This document shows, piece by piece, positions 1-7,270 of a stretch of 29,050 bases of DNA. Below the pieces are notes generated by a model, which saw nothing but the letters and a program-made list of their open reading frames with translations, had not been told where the DNA came from and made no database searches. The stretch is from Alcaligenaceae bacterium (GTDB taxonomy: Bacteria; Pseudomonadota; Gammaproteobacteria; Burkholderiales; Burkholderiaceae_B), in the NCBI GenBank assembly GCA_947380655.1, contig CANCRX010000038.1:1-29050 (forward strand), given 5' to 3'. A program made the translations under genes and the position numbers. Each line of letters begins with the position of its first letter. Positions within the stretch are counted from its first letter, which is position 1.

Positions 1-60
1 AAGACCGACGAAGAAGCCAAGGCGCTGTTGACAGCCTTTAGCTTCCCGTTCCGCAACTAA
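1..60 (+). CDS. rplE: 50S ribosomal protein L5, C-terminal fragment
   Basis: The first 60 bases read in frame 1 as a short tail ending in a stop at 58-60. The residues FSFPFRN at the end match the usual C-terminus of ribosomal protein L5, and L5 is the expected gene immediately upstream of S14 in the spc operon. L5 binds 5S rRNA in the central protuberance of the large subunit. Only the last 19 residues are in the window, so the call rests on this tail plus gene order. The gap to rpsN is 11 bases. Confidence 0.85.
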   Translation, partial: KTDEEAKALLTAFSFPFRN

Positions 61-71
61 GGGGCGCAGAC

Positions 72-377
72 GTGGCTAAACTTTCAATGATCAATCGCGA
101 TATCAAGCGCAAAATGACAGCAGAGAAATTTGCTAGCAAGCGCGCTGCCCTTAAGGCGATTATCGATGATTCATCCAAGACCGACGAAGAGCGCTATGAA
201 GCGCGGCTGAAATTTCAGCAACTTCCCCGTAACGCGAGCCCAAGTCGTCAGCGTAATCGCTGCGCGATCACAGGCCGCTCACGTGGTGTGTTCAGCAAGT
301 TCGGACTTGGCCGCATGAAACTGCGCGAATTGGCCATGAAGGGTGAAATCCCCGGCATGACCAAAGCTAGCTGGTAG
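72..377 (+). CDS. rpsN: 30S ribosomal protein S14
   Basis: A 101-residue S14, the same length as in E. coli, which binds 16S rRNA in the head of the small subunit. The start is GTG at 72 (MAKLSMINRD), with GGGG at 61-64 as Shine-Dalgarno; no ATG lies close enough upstream. The C-terminal half carries the conserved CAITGRSRGVFSKFGLGR block and ends TKASW. It has a single Cys rather than the two CxxC pairs of zinc-binding S14, so it is the long zinc-free (C-minus) form. It lies between rplE and rpsH and is co-transcribed with them. Confidence 0.97.
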   Translation: MAKLSMINRDIKRKMTAEKFASKRAALKAIIDDSSKTDEERYEARLKFQQLPRNASPSRQRNRCAITGRSRGVFSKFGLGRMKLRELAMKGEIPGMTKASW

Positions 378-388
378 GAGAATAAAAC

Positions 389-784
389 ATGAGCATGAGC
401 GACCCAATCGCCGATATGCTGACTCGCATTCGTAATGCGCAGCAGGTAGACAAACCATCGGTAACCATGCCCTCCTCCAAGCTGAAAGCAGCGATTGCTG
501 CTGTGCTTCAGGATGAAGGCTATGTTGATGGTTTCCAGATTAAAGGCACAGCTGCAAAGCCTGAGCTGGAAATTACCCTGAAGTATTATGCTGGCCGTCC
601 AGTGATCGAGCGCATCGAACGCGTTTCGCGCCCTGGCCTGCGTATCTACAAAGGTCACGGCAACATTCCTCAAGTCATGAACGGCTTGGGTGTGGCCATC
701 GTATCCACTTCACGTGGTGTGATGACCGATCGCAAAGCACGCGCCAATGGCGTGGGCGGCGAAGTGTTGTGCTACGTGGCTTAA
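389..784 (+). CDS. rpsH: 30S ribosomal protein S8
   Basis: A 131-residue S8, close to the 130 of E. coli. It begins MSMSDPIADMLTRIRNAQ, the hallmark N-terminus, and ends with the typical GVGGEVLCYVA. S8 binds the central domain of 16S rRNA and organises the platform. In E. coli it is also the translational repressor of the spc operon, binding near the rplE start; that site would lie outside this window. AGGAG at 376-380 precedes the ATG by 8 bases. A second in-frame ATG at 395 is less likely, because related proteins begin MSM. Confidence 0.97.
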   Translation: MSMSDPIADMLTRIRNAQQVDKPSVTMPSSKLKAAIAAVLQDEGYVDGFQIKGTAAKPELEITLKYYAGRPVIERIERVSRPGLRIYKGHGNIPQVMNGLGVAIVSTSRGVMTDRKARANGVGGEVLCYVA

Positions 785-796
785 GGAGAGAACCTA

Positions 797-1330
797 ATGT
801 CACGTATCGCTAAATATCCAGTCGAACTCCCTAAGGGTGTTGAGGCTTCTATCAAGTCAGACATGATTACAGTCAAAGGCCCATTAGGCACATTGACTCA
901 GGCATTGAACGGCGACGTAATTATCAACGAAGATGGCGGCAAGCTGTCATTCATCGTTGCGAATGACTCACGTCAAGCTAAAGCTATGTCAGGCACAATG
1001 CGCGCACTCGTCAACAATATGGTTGTCGGTGTAAGTAAAGGTTTTGAGCGCAAGCTGAACCTGGTGGGTGTGGGTTACCGCGCTGCCGTTCAGGGAAATG
1101 CAATCAAACTTCAACTCGGTTTTTCGCATGACGTCGTACACGGCATGCCAGAAGGCGTGAAAGCTGAATGCCCCACTCAGACGGAAATCGTCTTGAAAGG
1201 GTCAAACAAGCAGGTTGTTGGTCAGGTCGCTGCAGAGATTCGTGCATACCGTCCACCTGAGCCCTACAAAGGCAAAGGCGTTCGTTATTTCGATGAGCAC
1301 GTCACGATCAAAGAAACCAAGAAGAAATAA
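797..1330 (+). CDS. rplF: 50S ribosomal protein L6
   Basis: A 177-residue L6, the same length as in E. coli. It starts MSRIAKYPVELPKGVEA and ends with the lysine-rich KGKGVRYFDEHVTIKETKKK. Two alpha/beta domains are expected, about residues 1-80 and 81-177. L6 binds 23S rRNA near the sarcin-ricin loop and the stalk base. AAGGAGAG at 784-791 is a strong ribosome binding site. The gene sits between rpsH and rplR in standard spc order, and nothing is unusual. Confidence 0.97.
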   Translation: MSRIAKYPVELPKGVEASIKSDMITVKGPLGTLTQALNGDVIINEDGGKLSFIVANDSRQAKAMSGTMRALVNNMVVGVSKGFERKLNLVGVGYRAAVQGNAIKLQLGFSHDVVHGMPEGVKAECPTQTEIVLKGSNKQVVGQVAAEIRAYRPPEPYKGKGVRYFDEHVTIKETKKK

Positions 1331-1351
1331 TCGCGCAAACAAGGAAACATC

Positions 1352-1717
1352 ATGGACAAAAAAATTTCCCGTTTGCGTCGTGCAGTGCCGACGCGTAAGA
1401 AAATCGCTGAGTTGCGAGTCAATCGCCTCCAGGTTTTCCGCTCGAATCTGCATATTTATGCAAACATCATTTCGCCCGAAGGTGACGTTGTTTTGGTTTC
1501 GGCCTCAACAGTAGAACCAGAAGTGCGTCAACAGTTAGCCGGTCAATCTGGTGCAGGTAGCAACACTGCTGCAGCAACTTTGATTGGTAAGCGCGTTGCT
1601 GAGAAAGCGAAAGCTGCAGGCATCGAGCTGGTTGCTTTTGATCGCTCGGGTTTCCGTTACCACGGCCGTGTTAAAGCCTTGGCCGATGCCGCGCGTGAAG
1701 CCGGTCTGAAGTTTTAA
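1352..1717 (+). CDS. rplR: 50S ribosomal protein L18
   Basis: A 121-residue L18 that begins MDKKISRLRRAVPTRKKIAE and ends ALADAAREAGLKF. The basic N-terminal tail and the RVAEKAKAAGIE block are typical. L18 binds 5S rRNA and helps attach it to the large subunit. AAGGAAAC just upstream of the ATG is the ribosome binding site. Spacing is 21 bases from rplF and 15 to rpsE, so the three are co-translated from the spc transcript. Confidence 0.96.
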   Translation: MDKKISRLRRAVPTRKKIAELRVNRLQVFRSNLHIYANIISPEGDVVLVSASTVEPEVRQQLAGQSGAGSNTAAATLIGKRVAEKAKAAGIELVAFDRSGFRYHGRVKALADAAREAGLKF

Positions 1718-1732
1718 GCGAGGAATAGTCAA

Positions 1733-2251
1733 ATGGCTAAAGAACAACGCAAGAACGCTCCTGAAGAGCGAGATGACGGCCTCCGCGAAAAGATGATTGC
1801 GGTTAACCGCGTCAGTAAAGTCGTTAAAGGTGGTCGTACCATGAGCTTTGCAGCTCTGACCGTAGTTGGCGACGGCGATGGCCGCGTCGGTATGGGCAAA
1901 GGCAAAGCACGTGAAGTGCCCGTGTCAGTTCAAAAAGCAATGGAACAAGCTCGTCGCGAGATGTTTAAAGTTGCTCTGAAAAACGGCACACTGCACCACA
2001 CCGTGGTCGGTAAGCACGGCGCTTCGACAGTGCTGATTTCGCCCGCTGCTGAAGGTACTGGCGTGATTGCCGGCGGCCCCATGCGCGCTATTTTTGATGT
2101 AATGGGCGTGCGTAACGTCGTGGCGAAAAGCCTCGGCTCAAGCAACCCTTACAACATGGTTCGTGCCACGCTGAATGGTTTGCGCGCGTCTCTCACTCCG
2201 TCGGATGTTGCCGCTAAGCGTGGCAAGACCGTCGAAGAGATTTTGGGGTAA
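1733..2251 (+). CDS. rpsE: 30S ribosomal protein S5
   Basis: A 172-residue S5. Its N-terminal double-stranded RNA binding domain spans roughly residues 20-85 and contains KVVKGGRTMSFAALTVVGDG and GRVGMGKGKAREVP. The C-terminal domain contains GSSNPYNMVRATL. S5 lies at the mRNA entry side of the small subunit and affects decoding accuracy. The start ATG is preceded by GAGGAATA. Only 3 bases separate its stop from the rpmD start, which suggests translational coupling. Confidence 0.97.
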   Translation: MAKEQRKNAPEERDDGLREKMIAVNRVSKVVKGGRTMSFAALTVVGDGDGRVGMGKGKAREVPVSVQKAMEQARREMFKVALKNGTLHHTVVGKHGASTVLISPAAEGTGVIAGGPMRAIFDVMGVRNVVAKSLGSSNPYNMVRATLNGLRASLTPSDVAAKRGKTVEEILG

Positions 2252-2254
2252 GTC

Positions 2255-2440
2255 ATGGCTCAAAAACAAGTCAAAGTGACCCTGGTCCGTTCGACCATCG
2301 GTACCAAACAAGACCATCGCGACACCGTTCGCGGTCTGGGTCTGCGTCGTGTCAACAGCAGTAAAGTGCTGATCGACACACCCGAAGTTCGCGGAATGAT
2401 CAACAAAGTTGATTACCTCGTGACTGTTTCGGAAGTTTGA
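2255..2440 (+). CDS. rpmD: 50S ribosomal protein L30
   Basis: A 61-residue L30 of normal bacterial length. It reads MAQKQVKVTLVRSTIGTKQ, then LGLRRVNSSK and a hydrophobic end VDYLVTVSEV. It is a small alpha/beta protein on the solvent side of the large subunit. Its ribosome binding site (GGGG at 2246-2249) overlaps the last codons of rpsE, so the two genes are likely coupled. The order rpsE-rpmD-rplO is the standard one. Confidence 0.96.
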   Translation: MAQKQVKVTLVRSTIGTKQDHRDTVRGLGLRRVNSSKVLIDTPEVRGMINKVDYLVTVSEV

Positions 2441-2451
2441 AAGGAAACACG

Positions 2452-2892
2452 ATGTCGATTACTCAACTCAATACGATTAAGCCTGCAGAAGGTTCCACTC
2501 ACGCCAAACGTCGCGTAGGTCGCGGCATTGGTTCGGGTCTGGGCAAAACTGCTGGTCGCGGCCACAAAGGTCAAAAATCACGTTCAGGCGGCTTTCATAA
2601 AGTCGGTTTTGAAGGTGGTCAGATGCCTTTGCAGCGTCGTCTGCCAAAGCGTGGTTTCTCTACGCTTGACGGTCACCTGTATGCACAGATCCGTTTGTCA
2701 GACTTGCAAGCTCTGCCTGTCGAAGAAGTTGACGTGCAGATTCTGAAGCAAGCTGGTGTGGTGGGTGTCCAGGTTCGTTACGTCAAAGTTTACAAGTCAG
2801 GTGAACTGACACGCAAAGTTACCCTCAAGGGTATCAGCGCGACTGTTGGTGCGCGTGCTTCTGTTGAAGCCGCTGGCGGCAGTATTGCTTAA
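2452..2892 (+). CDS. rplO: 50S ribosomal protein L15
   Basis: A 146-residue L15 that binds 23S rRNA during late large-subunit assembly. The glycine-rich basic N-terminal block GRGIGSGLGKTAGRGHKGQK (about residues 25-44) is diagnostic, followed by GFEGGQMPLQRRLPKRGF. I chose ATG 2452 because AAGGAAAC at 2441-2448 is well placed before it. The in-frame TTG at 2437 overlaps the rpmD stop and would add five residues not seen in the family. The next gene, secY, starts 17 bases on. Confidence 0.96.
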   Translation: MSITQLNTIKPAEGSTHAKRRVGRGIGSGLGKTAGRGHKGQKSRSGGFHKVGFEGGQMPLQRRLPKRGFSTLDGHLYAQIRLSDLQALPVEEVDVQILKQAGVVGVQVRYVKVYKSGELTRKVTLKGISATVGARASVEAAGGSIA

Positions 2893-2909
2893 GACGGATC
2901 ATAGATAGC

Positions 2910-4235
2910 ATGGCAACAGCACAGACAACAGGTAAAGCAGCACCGAAATTCGGCGACCTCAAACGTCGTCTGATATTTCTGGTGTTAGCCTTGGTGGTTT
3001 ACCGCCTTGGCACGCACATACCTGTGCCTGGTATCAATCCAGACGCGTTAGCAGACCTTTTCCGTCAGAATCAGGGCGGAATACTCGGTTTGTTTAACAT
3101 GTTCTCGGGTGGTGCGTTGTCACGCTTCTCGATCTTTGCTCTGGGGATCATGCCCTATATTTCTGCATCGATCATTATGCAGTTAATGTCAGTGGTTGTA
3201 CCCTCCCTTGAGGCGATTAAGAAAGACGGTGAAGCAGGTCGTCGCAAGATTACCCAGTACACACGTTACGGTACGGTAGCGCTGGCGTTGATTCAGGCAG
3301 TAGGCATTTCTGTGGCACTCGAGTCTCAGCCTAACCTGGTGATTGAGTCAGGCATGATGTTCCGTATCACCACGGTTGTTACACTTGTCACTGGCACGAT
3401 GTTTGTGATGTGGCTGGGTGAACAGATTACCGAGCGTGGATTAGGTAACGGGATTTCGATTCTGATTTTCTGCGGTATCGTTGCAGGCTTGCCTGGCGGC
3501 TTAGCAGGACTTCTTGATCTGGTACGTACCAATGCGATGTCTGCATTATCGGCATTGTTTATTGTTGCGTTAGTAGTTGCGGTAACAGCTTTTGTTGTGC
3601 TGGTTGAGCGTGGTCAGCGCAAGATTACAGTGAATTATGCAAAACGTCAGGTTGGTAACAAAGTTTACGGTGGACAAACGTCTCACTTGCCTTTGAAGCT
3701 GAACATGGCCGGTGTAATTCCTCCAATCTTTGCATCGTCGATCATTTTGTTCCCGGCAACGATTACTAGCTGGTTTTCAAGTAGCGAAAACATGCGTTGG
3801 TTAAGCGATCTGGCTGCGGCACTTGCACCCCGTCAGCCGCTCTATATCACCCTGTACGCTACAGCGATTATTTTCTTCTGTTTCTTCTATACGGCACTGG
3901 TGTTTAATAGCCGCGAAACAGCAGATAATTTAAAGAAGAGCGGTGCGTTTGTACCCGGGATTCGTCCAGGTGAACAAACTGCAAAGTTTATCGACAAGAT
4001 TTTGATGCGGTTGACTTTGGCTGGTGCCTTGTACATCACGTTGGTGTGTTTGTTACCAGAGTTCTTAGTCATGCGTTGGAATGTACCGTTTTACTTTGGC
4101 GGCACCTCTTTGCTGATTATTGTTGTAGTTACGATGGACTTCATGGCTCAGGTTCAGGCCTACATGATGTCACACCAGTACGATTCACTGCTCAAGAAGT
4201 CTAACTTCAAGGGCTCGAATCTGCCAATGAGATAA
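2910..4235 (+). CDS. secY: Protein translocase subunit SecY
   Basis: A 441-residue SecY, the central pore of the SecYEG channel in the inner membrane, close to the 443 residues of E. coli. About ten membrane segments are visible, starting with RLIFLVLALVVYRLGTHIPV near residues 20-40. PVPGINP and the plug/TM2 region with YISASIIMQL are conserved. The cytoplasmic loop with ERGQRKITVNYAKRQVGN (about 230-250) and RPGEQT (about 350-356) corresponds to the ribosome/SecA contact loops. No strong Shine-Dalgarno is seen before ATG 2910, so translation may be coupled to rplO. Its place after rplO is standard. Confidence 0.97.
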   Translation: MATAQTTGKAAPKFGDLKRRLIFLVLALVVYRLGTHIPVPGINPDALADLFRQNQGGILGLFNMFSGGALSRFSIFALGIMPYISASIIMQLMSVVVPSLEAIKKDGEAGRRKITQYTRYGTVALALIQAVGISVALESQPNLVIESGMMFRITTVVTLVTGTMFVMWLGEQITERGLGNGISILIFCGIVAGLPGGLAGLLDLVRTNAMSALSALFIVALVVAVTAFVVLVERGQRKITVNYAKRQVGNKVYGGQTSHLPLKLNMAGVIPPIFASSIILFPATITSWFSSSENMRWLSDLAAALAPRQPLYITLYATAIIFFCFFYTALVFNSRETADNLKKSGAFVPGIRPGEQTAKFIDKILMRLTLAGALYITLVCLLPEFLVMRWNVPFYFGGTSLLIIVVVTMDFMAQVQAYMMSHQYDSLLKKSNFKGSNLPMR

Positions 4236-4244
4236 GCGAGAGCA

Positions 4245-4463
4245 ATGTCAAAGGACGACGTCATTCAAATGCAGGGTGAGATTCTTGAGAATCTTCCCAA
4301 TGCAACATTCCGCGTTAAGCTGGAAAACGGCCATGTAGTATTGGGCCATATTTCCGGCAAGATGCGTATGCATTACATCCGGATTTTGCCGGGCGATAAG
4401 GTCACAGTGGAACTCACCCCCTATGACCTTACACGCGCCAGAATCGTTTTCCGCTCTAAATAA
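4245..4463 (+). CDS. infA: Translation initiation factor IF-1
   Basis: A 72-residue IF-1 made of one S1/OB-fold domain, the usual length. It reads MSKDDVIQMQGEILENLPNA, then HISGKMRMHYIRILPGDKV and ends RIVFRSK. IF-1 binds the A site of the 30S subunit during initiation. The start lies 9 bases after secY, with a weak GAGAG ribosome binding site. An infA between secY and rpmJ is common in betaproteobacteria, unlike in E. coli, where infA is elsewhere. Many betaproteobacteria carry a second infA copy; none is in this window. Confidence 0.97.
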   Translation: MSKDDVIQMQGEILENLPNATFRVKLENGHVVLGHISGKMRMHYIRILPGDKVTVELTPYDLTRARIVFRSK

Positions 4464-4496
4464 GCGGCTGGGTTACGTAAATAACAGGAATAAACC

Positions 4497-4610
4497 ATGA
4501 AAGTAATGGCATCGGTTAAGCGGATCTGCCGCAACTGTAAAATTATTAAACGTCACGGCGTAGTGCGAGTAATTTGCACTGATCCGCGTCACAAACAGCG
4601 TCAGGGCTAA
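4497..4610 (+). CDS. rpmJ: 50S ribosomal protein L36 (zinc-ribbon form)
   Basis: A 37-residue L36 read directly from the sequence: MKVMASVKRICRNCKIIKRH, then GVVRVICTDPRHKQRQG. The zinc ligands C11, C14, C27 and H32 are all present, so this is the zinc-binding (C-plus) form. L36 stabilises the lower part of 23S rRNA in the large subunit. AGGA at 4487-4490 precedes the ATG by about 6 bases. The stop codon lies inside the 18-base palindrome that joins this gene to rpsM. Confidence 0.96.
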   Translation: MKVMASVKRICRNCKIIKRHGVVRVICTDPRHKQRQG

Positions 4611-4622
4611 TCATGATTAGCC
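4605..4622 (+). promoter_or_regulatory. 18-base perfect palindrome at the spc/alpha operon junction
   Basis: GGCTAATCATGATTAGCC is a perfect 18-base inverted repeat that covers the rpmJ stop codon and ends 31 bases before the rpsM start. As RNA it can fold into a 7-base-pair hairpin with a CAUG tetraloop. There is no T-run after it, so it is not an intrinsic terminator. It may be an RNA processing or control element, or a protein site on DNA. The structure is seen; the function is inferred. Confidence 0.5.
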
Positions 4623-4653
4623 TCATCGCAACGTATTAAATCAAGGAACAGTC

Positions 4654-5019
4654 ATGGCCCGTATTGCTGGCATCAACATTCCGCCGCATCAGCACGCAGA
4701 GATCGGCCTGACCGCCATTTTTGGCATCGGTCGCACTCGCTCACGTAAAATCTGTGAAGCAGCTGGTGTGCCTTTGAACAAAAAGGTCAAAGATCTCACC
4801 GACGCAGAACTCGAGCGCATCCGTGAACACGTAGGTGTGTTCGCGGTCGAAGGCGACCTGCGACGCGAAGTACAGCTCTCGATCAAGCGATTGATCGATC
4901 TGGGTACCTATCGCGGCATGCGCCATAAGCGCGGCCTGCCCGTTCGCGGTCAACGCACTCGCACCAACGCCCGTACCCGTAAGGGACCACGTCGCGCTGC
5001 TGCAAGTCTGAAGAAATAA
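4654..5019 (+). CDS. rpsM: 30S ribosomal protein S13
   Basis: A 121-residue S13 located in the head of the small subunit, where it contacts the P-site tRNA and the L5 bridge. It begins MARIAGINIPPHQHAEIGLT, contains GIGRTRSRKICEAAG (helix-hairpin-helix region, about residues 24-38), and has the basic tail RGLPVRGQRTRTNARTRKG. AAGGAA precedes the ATG. This is the first gene of the alpha block (S13-S11-S4-RpoA-L17). Only 43 bases separate it from rpmJ, so there is little room for a separate promoter and the spc transcript probably runs through. Confidence 0.97.
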   Translation: MARIAGINIPPHQHAEIGLTAIFGIGRTRSRKICEAAGVPLNKKVKDLTDAELERIREHVGVFAVEGDLRREVQLSIKRLIDLGTYRGMRHKRGLPVRGQRTRTNARTRKGPRRAAASLKK

Positions 5020-5032
5020 TAAGGATTAGACG

Positions 5033-5434
5033 ATGGCTAAAGCTTCTGGCAGCGGCGCTACACGCGTTCGCAAAAAAGTCAAAAAGAATGTATCGGACGG
5101 CATTGCGCACGTTCACGCTTCTTTTAACAACACTATCATCACAATCACCGATCGTCAGGGCAATGCTCTGTCATGGGCAACGTCTGGTGGTGCTGGTTTC
5201 AAAGGCTCACGTAAATCGACACCGTTTGCAGCACAGGTTGCAGCAGAAACGGCCGGTAAAGTGGCAATTGAATACGGTATCAAGACGTTGGAAGTTCGCA
5301 TCAAGGGCCCAGGCCCAGGTCGCGAATCTTCAGTACGCGCCTTAAATGCGTTGGGTATCAAGATTTCGAGCATTGCCGATATCACACCCGTACCGCACAA
5401 CGGCTGCCGTCCACCTAAGCGTCGTCGTATCTAA
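5033..5434 (+). CDS. rpsK: 30S ribosomal protein S11
   Basis: A 133-residue S11, which lies on the platform near the 3' end of 16S rRNA and the mRNA exit. A basic N-terminal tail is followed by GIAHVHASFNNTIITITDRQ and the conserved GFKGSRKSTPFAAQVAAE. The C-terminus has PVPHNGCRPPKRRRI, the usual arginine-rich end. TAAGGATT before the ATG is the ribosome binding site. It is 13 bases after rpsM and 11 bases before rpsD. Confidence 0.97.
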   Translation: MAKASGSGATRVRKKVKKNVSDGIAHVHASFNNTIITITDRQGNALSWATSGGAGFKGSRKSTPFAAQVAAETAGKVAIEYGIKTLEVRIKGPGPGRESSVRALNALGIKISSIADITPVPHNGCRPPKRRRI

Positions 5435-5445
5435 GGGGTATCCAC

Positions 5446-6069
5446 ATGGCACGTTACACTGGTCCCAAATGCAAACTCTCACGTCGTGAGGGCATTGATC
5501 TGTTCTTGAAGAGCGCACGTCGTTCACTTGAATCCAAGTGCAAACTTGATTCCAAGCCAGGTCAGCATGGTCGCACTTCAGGTGCTCGTACATCAGACTA
5601 CGGTCTTCAGTTGCGCGAAAAGCAAAAAATGAAGCGTATGTACGGCATTATGGAAAAGCAATTCCGTAAATATTTTGCAGAAGCAGAGCGTCGCAAAGGC
5701 AACACCGGCGAACAACTGATTCAGTTGCTCGAGTCGCGTCTTGACAACGTTGTGTACCGCATGGGTTTTGGCTCAACACGTGCAGAAGCGCGTCAGCTGG
5801 TTTCACATCGTGCAATTGAGCTCAACGGCCACACTGCAGATATTCCTTCAATGCTGATCAAGTCTGGCGATATCATCTCCATTCGTGAAAAAGCCAAGAA
5901 CCAGGTTCGCATTCGTGAAGCAATGGATCTGGCTGCAGGCAATGGCATCCCCCAGTGGGTTGACGTTGACACAGCAAAGCTGGTCGGTACTTTTAAACAA
6001 GTTCCTGATCGTGCTGACGTCGCTCGTGATATCAACGAGTCGATGGTTGTGGAATTGTATTCGCGTTAA
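5446..6069 (+). CDS. rpsD: 30S ribosomal protein S4
   Basis: A 207-residue S4, a primary 16S rRNA binding protein that nucleates assembly of the 30S body. It begins MARYTGPKCKLSRREGIDLF. An S4 RNA-binding domain covers about residues 95-160 (SRLDNVVYRMGFGSTRAEAR, then SHRAIELNG), and it ends VELYSR. In E. coli, S4 represses the alpha operon by binding a pseudoknot before rpsM. The 43-base gap here is too short for the E. coli-type element, so control may differ. AAGGGGTA precedes the ATG. Confidence 0.97.
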   Translation: MARYTGPKCKLSRREGIDLFLKSARRSLESKCKLDSKPGQHGRTSGARTSDYGLQLREKQKMKRMYGIMEKQFRKYFAEAERRKGNTGEQLIQLLESRLDNVVYRMGFGSTRAEARQLVSHRAIELNGHTADIPSMLIKSGDIISIREKAKNQVRIREAMDLAAGNGIPQWVDVDTAKLVGTFKQVPDRADVARDINESMVVELYSR

Positions 6070-6124
6070 TTTTGATGTTGTGTGTTATGGGCTCTCTGGC
6101 CTGCAATACGTAGTAATCAAGCTC

Positions 6125-6176
6125 ACCCGCTTCGTTGTATTGATCGTGTTAAATACGACCAATCTGACAAGCGGGT
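6125..6176 (+). promoter_or_regulatory. Nested RNA hairpin in the rpsD-rpoA gap
   Basis: The gap holds an 8-base inverted repeat, ACCCGCTT (6125-6132) and AAGCGGGT (6169-6176). Inside it is a second 8-pair stem, GTTGTATT (6134-6141) with AATACGAC (6152-6159, one G-U pair). Together they give a two-tier hairpin with a 10-base loop and a 9-base bulge. Only four T follow, so it is a weak terminator at best. The role could be attenuation between the ribosomal genes and rpoA, RNA processing, or a ribosomal protein site; this is inference. Confidence 0.4.
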
Positions 6177-6204
6177 TTTGCACCAAAAATTAGTCTAGTA
6201 TTTT
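6164..6204 (+). promoter_or_regulatory. Possible weak promoter for rpoA
   Basis: The stretch is T/A rich. It contains CTGACA (6164-6169) and TTGCAC (6178-6183) as -35-like boxes, and TATTTT (6199-6204) as a -10-like box; TTGCAC to TATTTT is 15 bases. No pair has both good boxes and 17-base spacing, so I only note that a sigma-70 promoter feeding rpoA could lie here. The next start codon is 6278. Confidence 0.2.
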
Positions 6205-6213
6205 TCTCGCCGG

Positions 6214-6246
6214 GTTACCGGTTCCCATCAGCCTTATCGGTGTAAC
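6214..6246 (+). promoter_or_regulatory. Second hairpin just upstream of rpoA
   Basis: ACCGGT (6217-6222) can pair with ATCGGT (6236-6241), including one G-U pair. The flanking GTT (6214-6216) pairs with AAC (6244-6246) across a two-base bulge. The fold would end 17 bases before the rpoA ribosome binding site, GAAAAGGAAA (6261-6270). It may shape the rpoA leader RNA; no function is proven. Confidence 0.3.
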
Positions 6247-6277
6247 GAGCCGAGGGTATTGAAAAGGAAATATCACG

Positions 6278-7258
6278 ATGTCAGGTTTTCTCAAGCCACG
6301 CTCTATCGAAGTCGAACCAGTCGGCACCAACCATGCCAAGATCATCATGGAGCCGTTTGAACGCGGTTATGGCCATACCTTAGGTAACGCGCTACGTCGC
6401 ATTCTGTTGTCATCCATGACAGGTTACGCACCTACCGAAGTGCAGATCACTGGTGTTGTGCATGAGTATTCAACCATTCCTGGCGTTCGCGAAGACGTCG
6501 TGGACATTCTGTTAAACCTGAAAGGTGTTGTGTTCAAACTGCACAGCCGTGATGACGTGACCCTGGTGCTGCGTAAGCAAGGCGCCGGTCCTGTTTTCGC
6601 ATCAGATATTGAATTGCCCCATGATGTTGAAATCGTCAATCCAGGTCAGGTGATTGCTACCCTGACTGAATCAGGCAAACTGGAAATGCAGATCAAGGTC
6701 GAAAAAGGCCGTGGTTACGTTCCTGGTAACGTACGCGCACTGATCGATGATCGTGCACACACAATTGGTCGTATTGTTCTGGATGCCTCGTTCAGCCCAG
6801 TGCGCCGTGTCAGCTACGCAGTCGAAAACGCCCGCGTTGAACAGCGGACCGACCTTGACAAACTGGTCCTCGACGTTGAAACAAACGGCGTGATTTCTCC
6901 TGAAGAAGCCGTGCGTCAGTCAGCACGTATCCTGATGGATCAGATTTCAGTATTTGCAGCACTCGAAGGTGCTGGCGATTCTTACGAAGCGCCTAGCCGT
7001 GGCACACCACAGATTGATCCAGTTCTGTTGCGTCCTGTCGACGACCTCGAGTTGACCGTACGTTCAGCAAATTGCCTGAAAGCAGAAAATATTTACTACA
7101 TCGGCGATCTGATTCAGCGCACCGAAAACGAATTGCTCAAGACACCAAACCTTGGTCGCAAGTCACTCAACGAAATTAAAGAAGTCCTGGCTGCGCGCGG
7201 CTTGACTTTGGGCATGAAGCTTGAGAACTGGCCACCAATGGGCCTCGAGCGTCCATAA
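6278..7258 (+). CDS. rpoA: DNA-directed RNA polymerase alpha subunit
   Basis: A 326-residue alpha subunit, against 329 in E. coli. The N-terminal dimerisation and assembly domain spans about residues 1-230 and includes ERGYGHTLGNALRRILLSSM. A flexible linker with EAPSRGTPQID follows. The C-terminal DNA- and activator-binding domain (about 245-315) contains DLELTVRSANCLKAENIYYI and TPNLGRKSLNEIKEVL. AAAGGAAATATCAC before the ATG is a strong ribosome binding site and shares 13 bases with the rplQ leader. The 208-base gap before it and the terminator-like hairpin after it suggest its level is partly uncoupled from neighbouring ribosomal genes. Confidence 0.98.
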   Translation: MSGFLKPRSIEVEPVGTNHAKIIMEPFERGYGHTLGNALRRILLSSMTGYAPTEVQITGVVHEYSTIPGVREDVVDILLNLKGVVFKLHSRDDVTLVLRKQGAGPVFASDIELPHDVEIVNPGQVIATLTESGKLEMQIKVEKGRGYVPGNVRALIDDRAHTIGRIVLDASFSPVRRVSYAVENARVEQRTDLDKLVLDVETNGVISPEEAVRQSARILMDQISVFAALEGAGDSYEAPSRGTPQIDPVLLRPVDDLELTVRSANCLKAENIYYIGDLIQRTENELLKTPNLGRKSLNEIKEVLAARGLTLGMKLENWPPMGLERP

Positions 7259-7270
7259 GCTAGTCATTAA

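Noticed and set aside
248..673. Antisense open frame of 141 codons across rpsN and rpsH
   Set aside because: It lies entirely opposite two certain ribosomal genes and has no family resemblance or ribosome binding site; it follows from the codon bias of the + strand genes.
2437..2451. TTG start extending rplO upstream
   Set aside because: It overlaps the rpmD stop; ATG 2452 has a well-placed AAGGAAAC.
5885..6193. Open frame of 102 codons covering the end of rpsD and the following gap
   Set aside because: It overlaps rpsD in another frame for most of its length, has no recognisable domain and no ribosome binding site.
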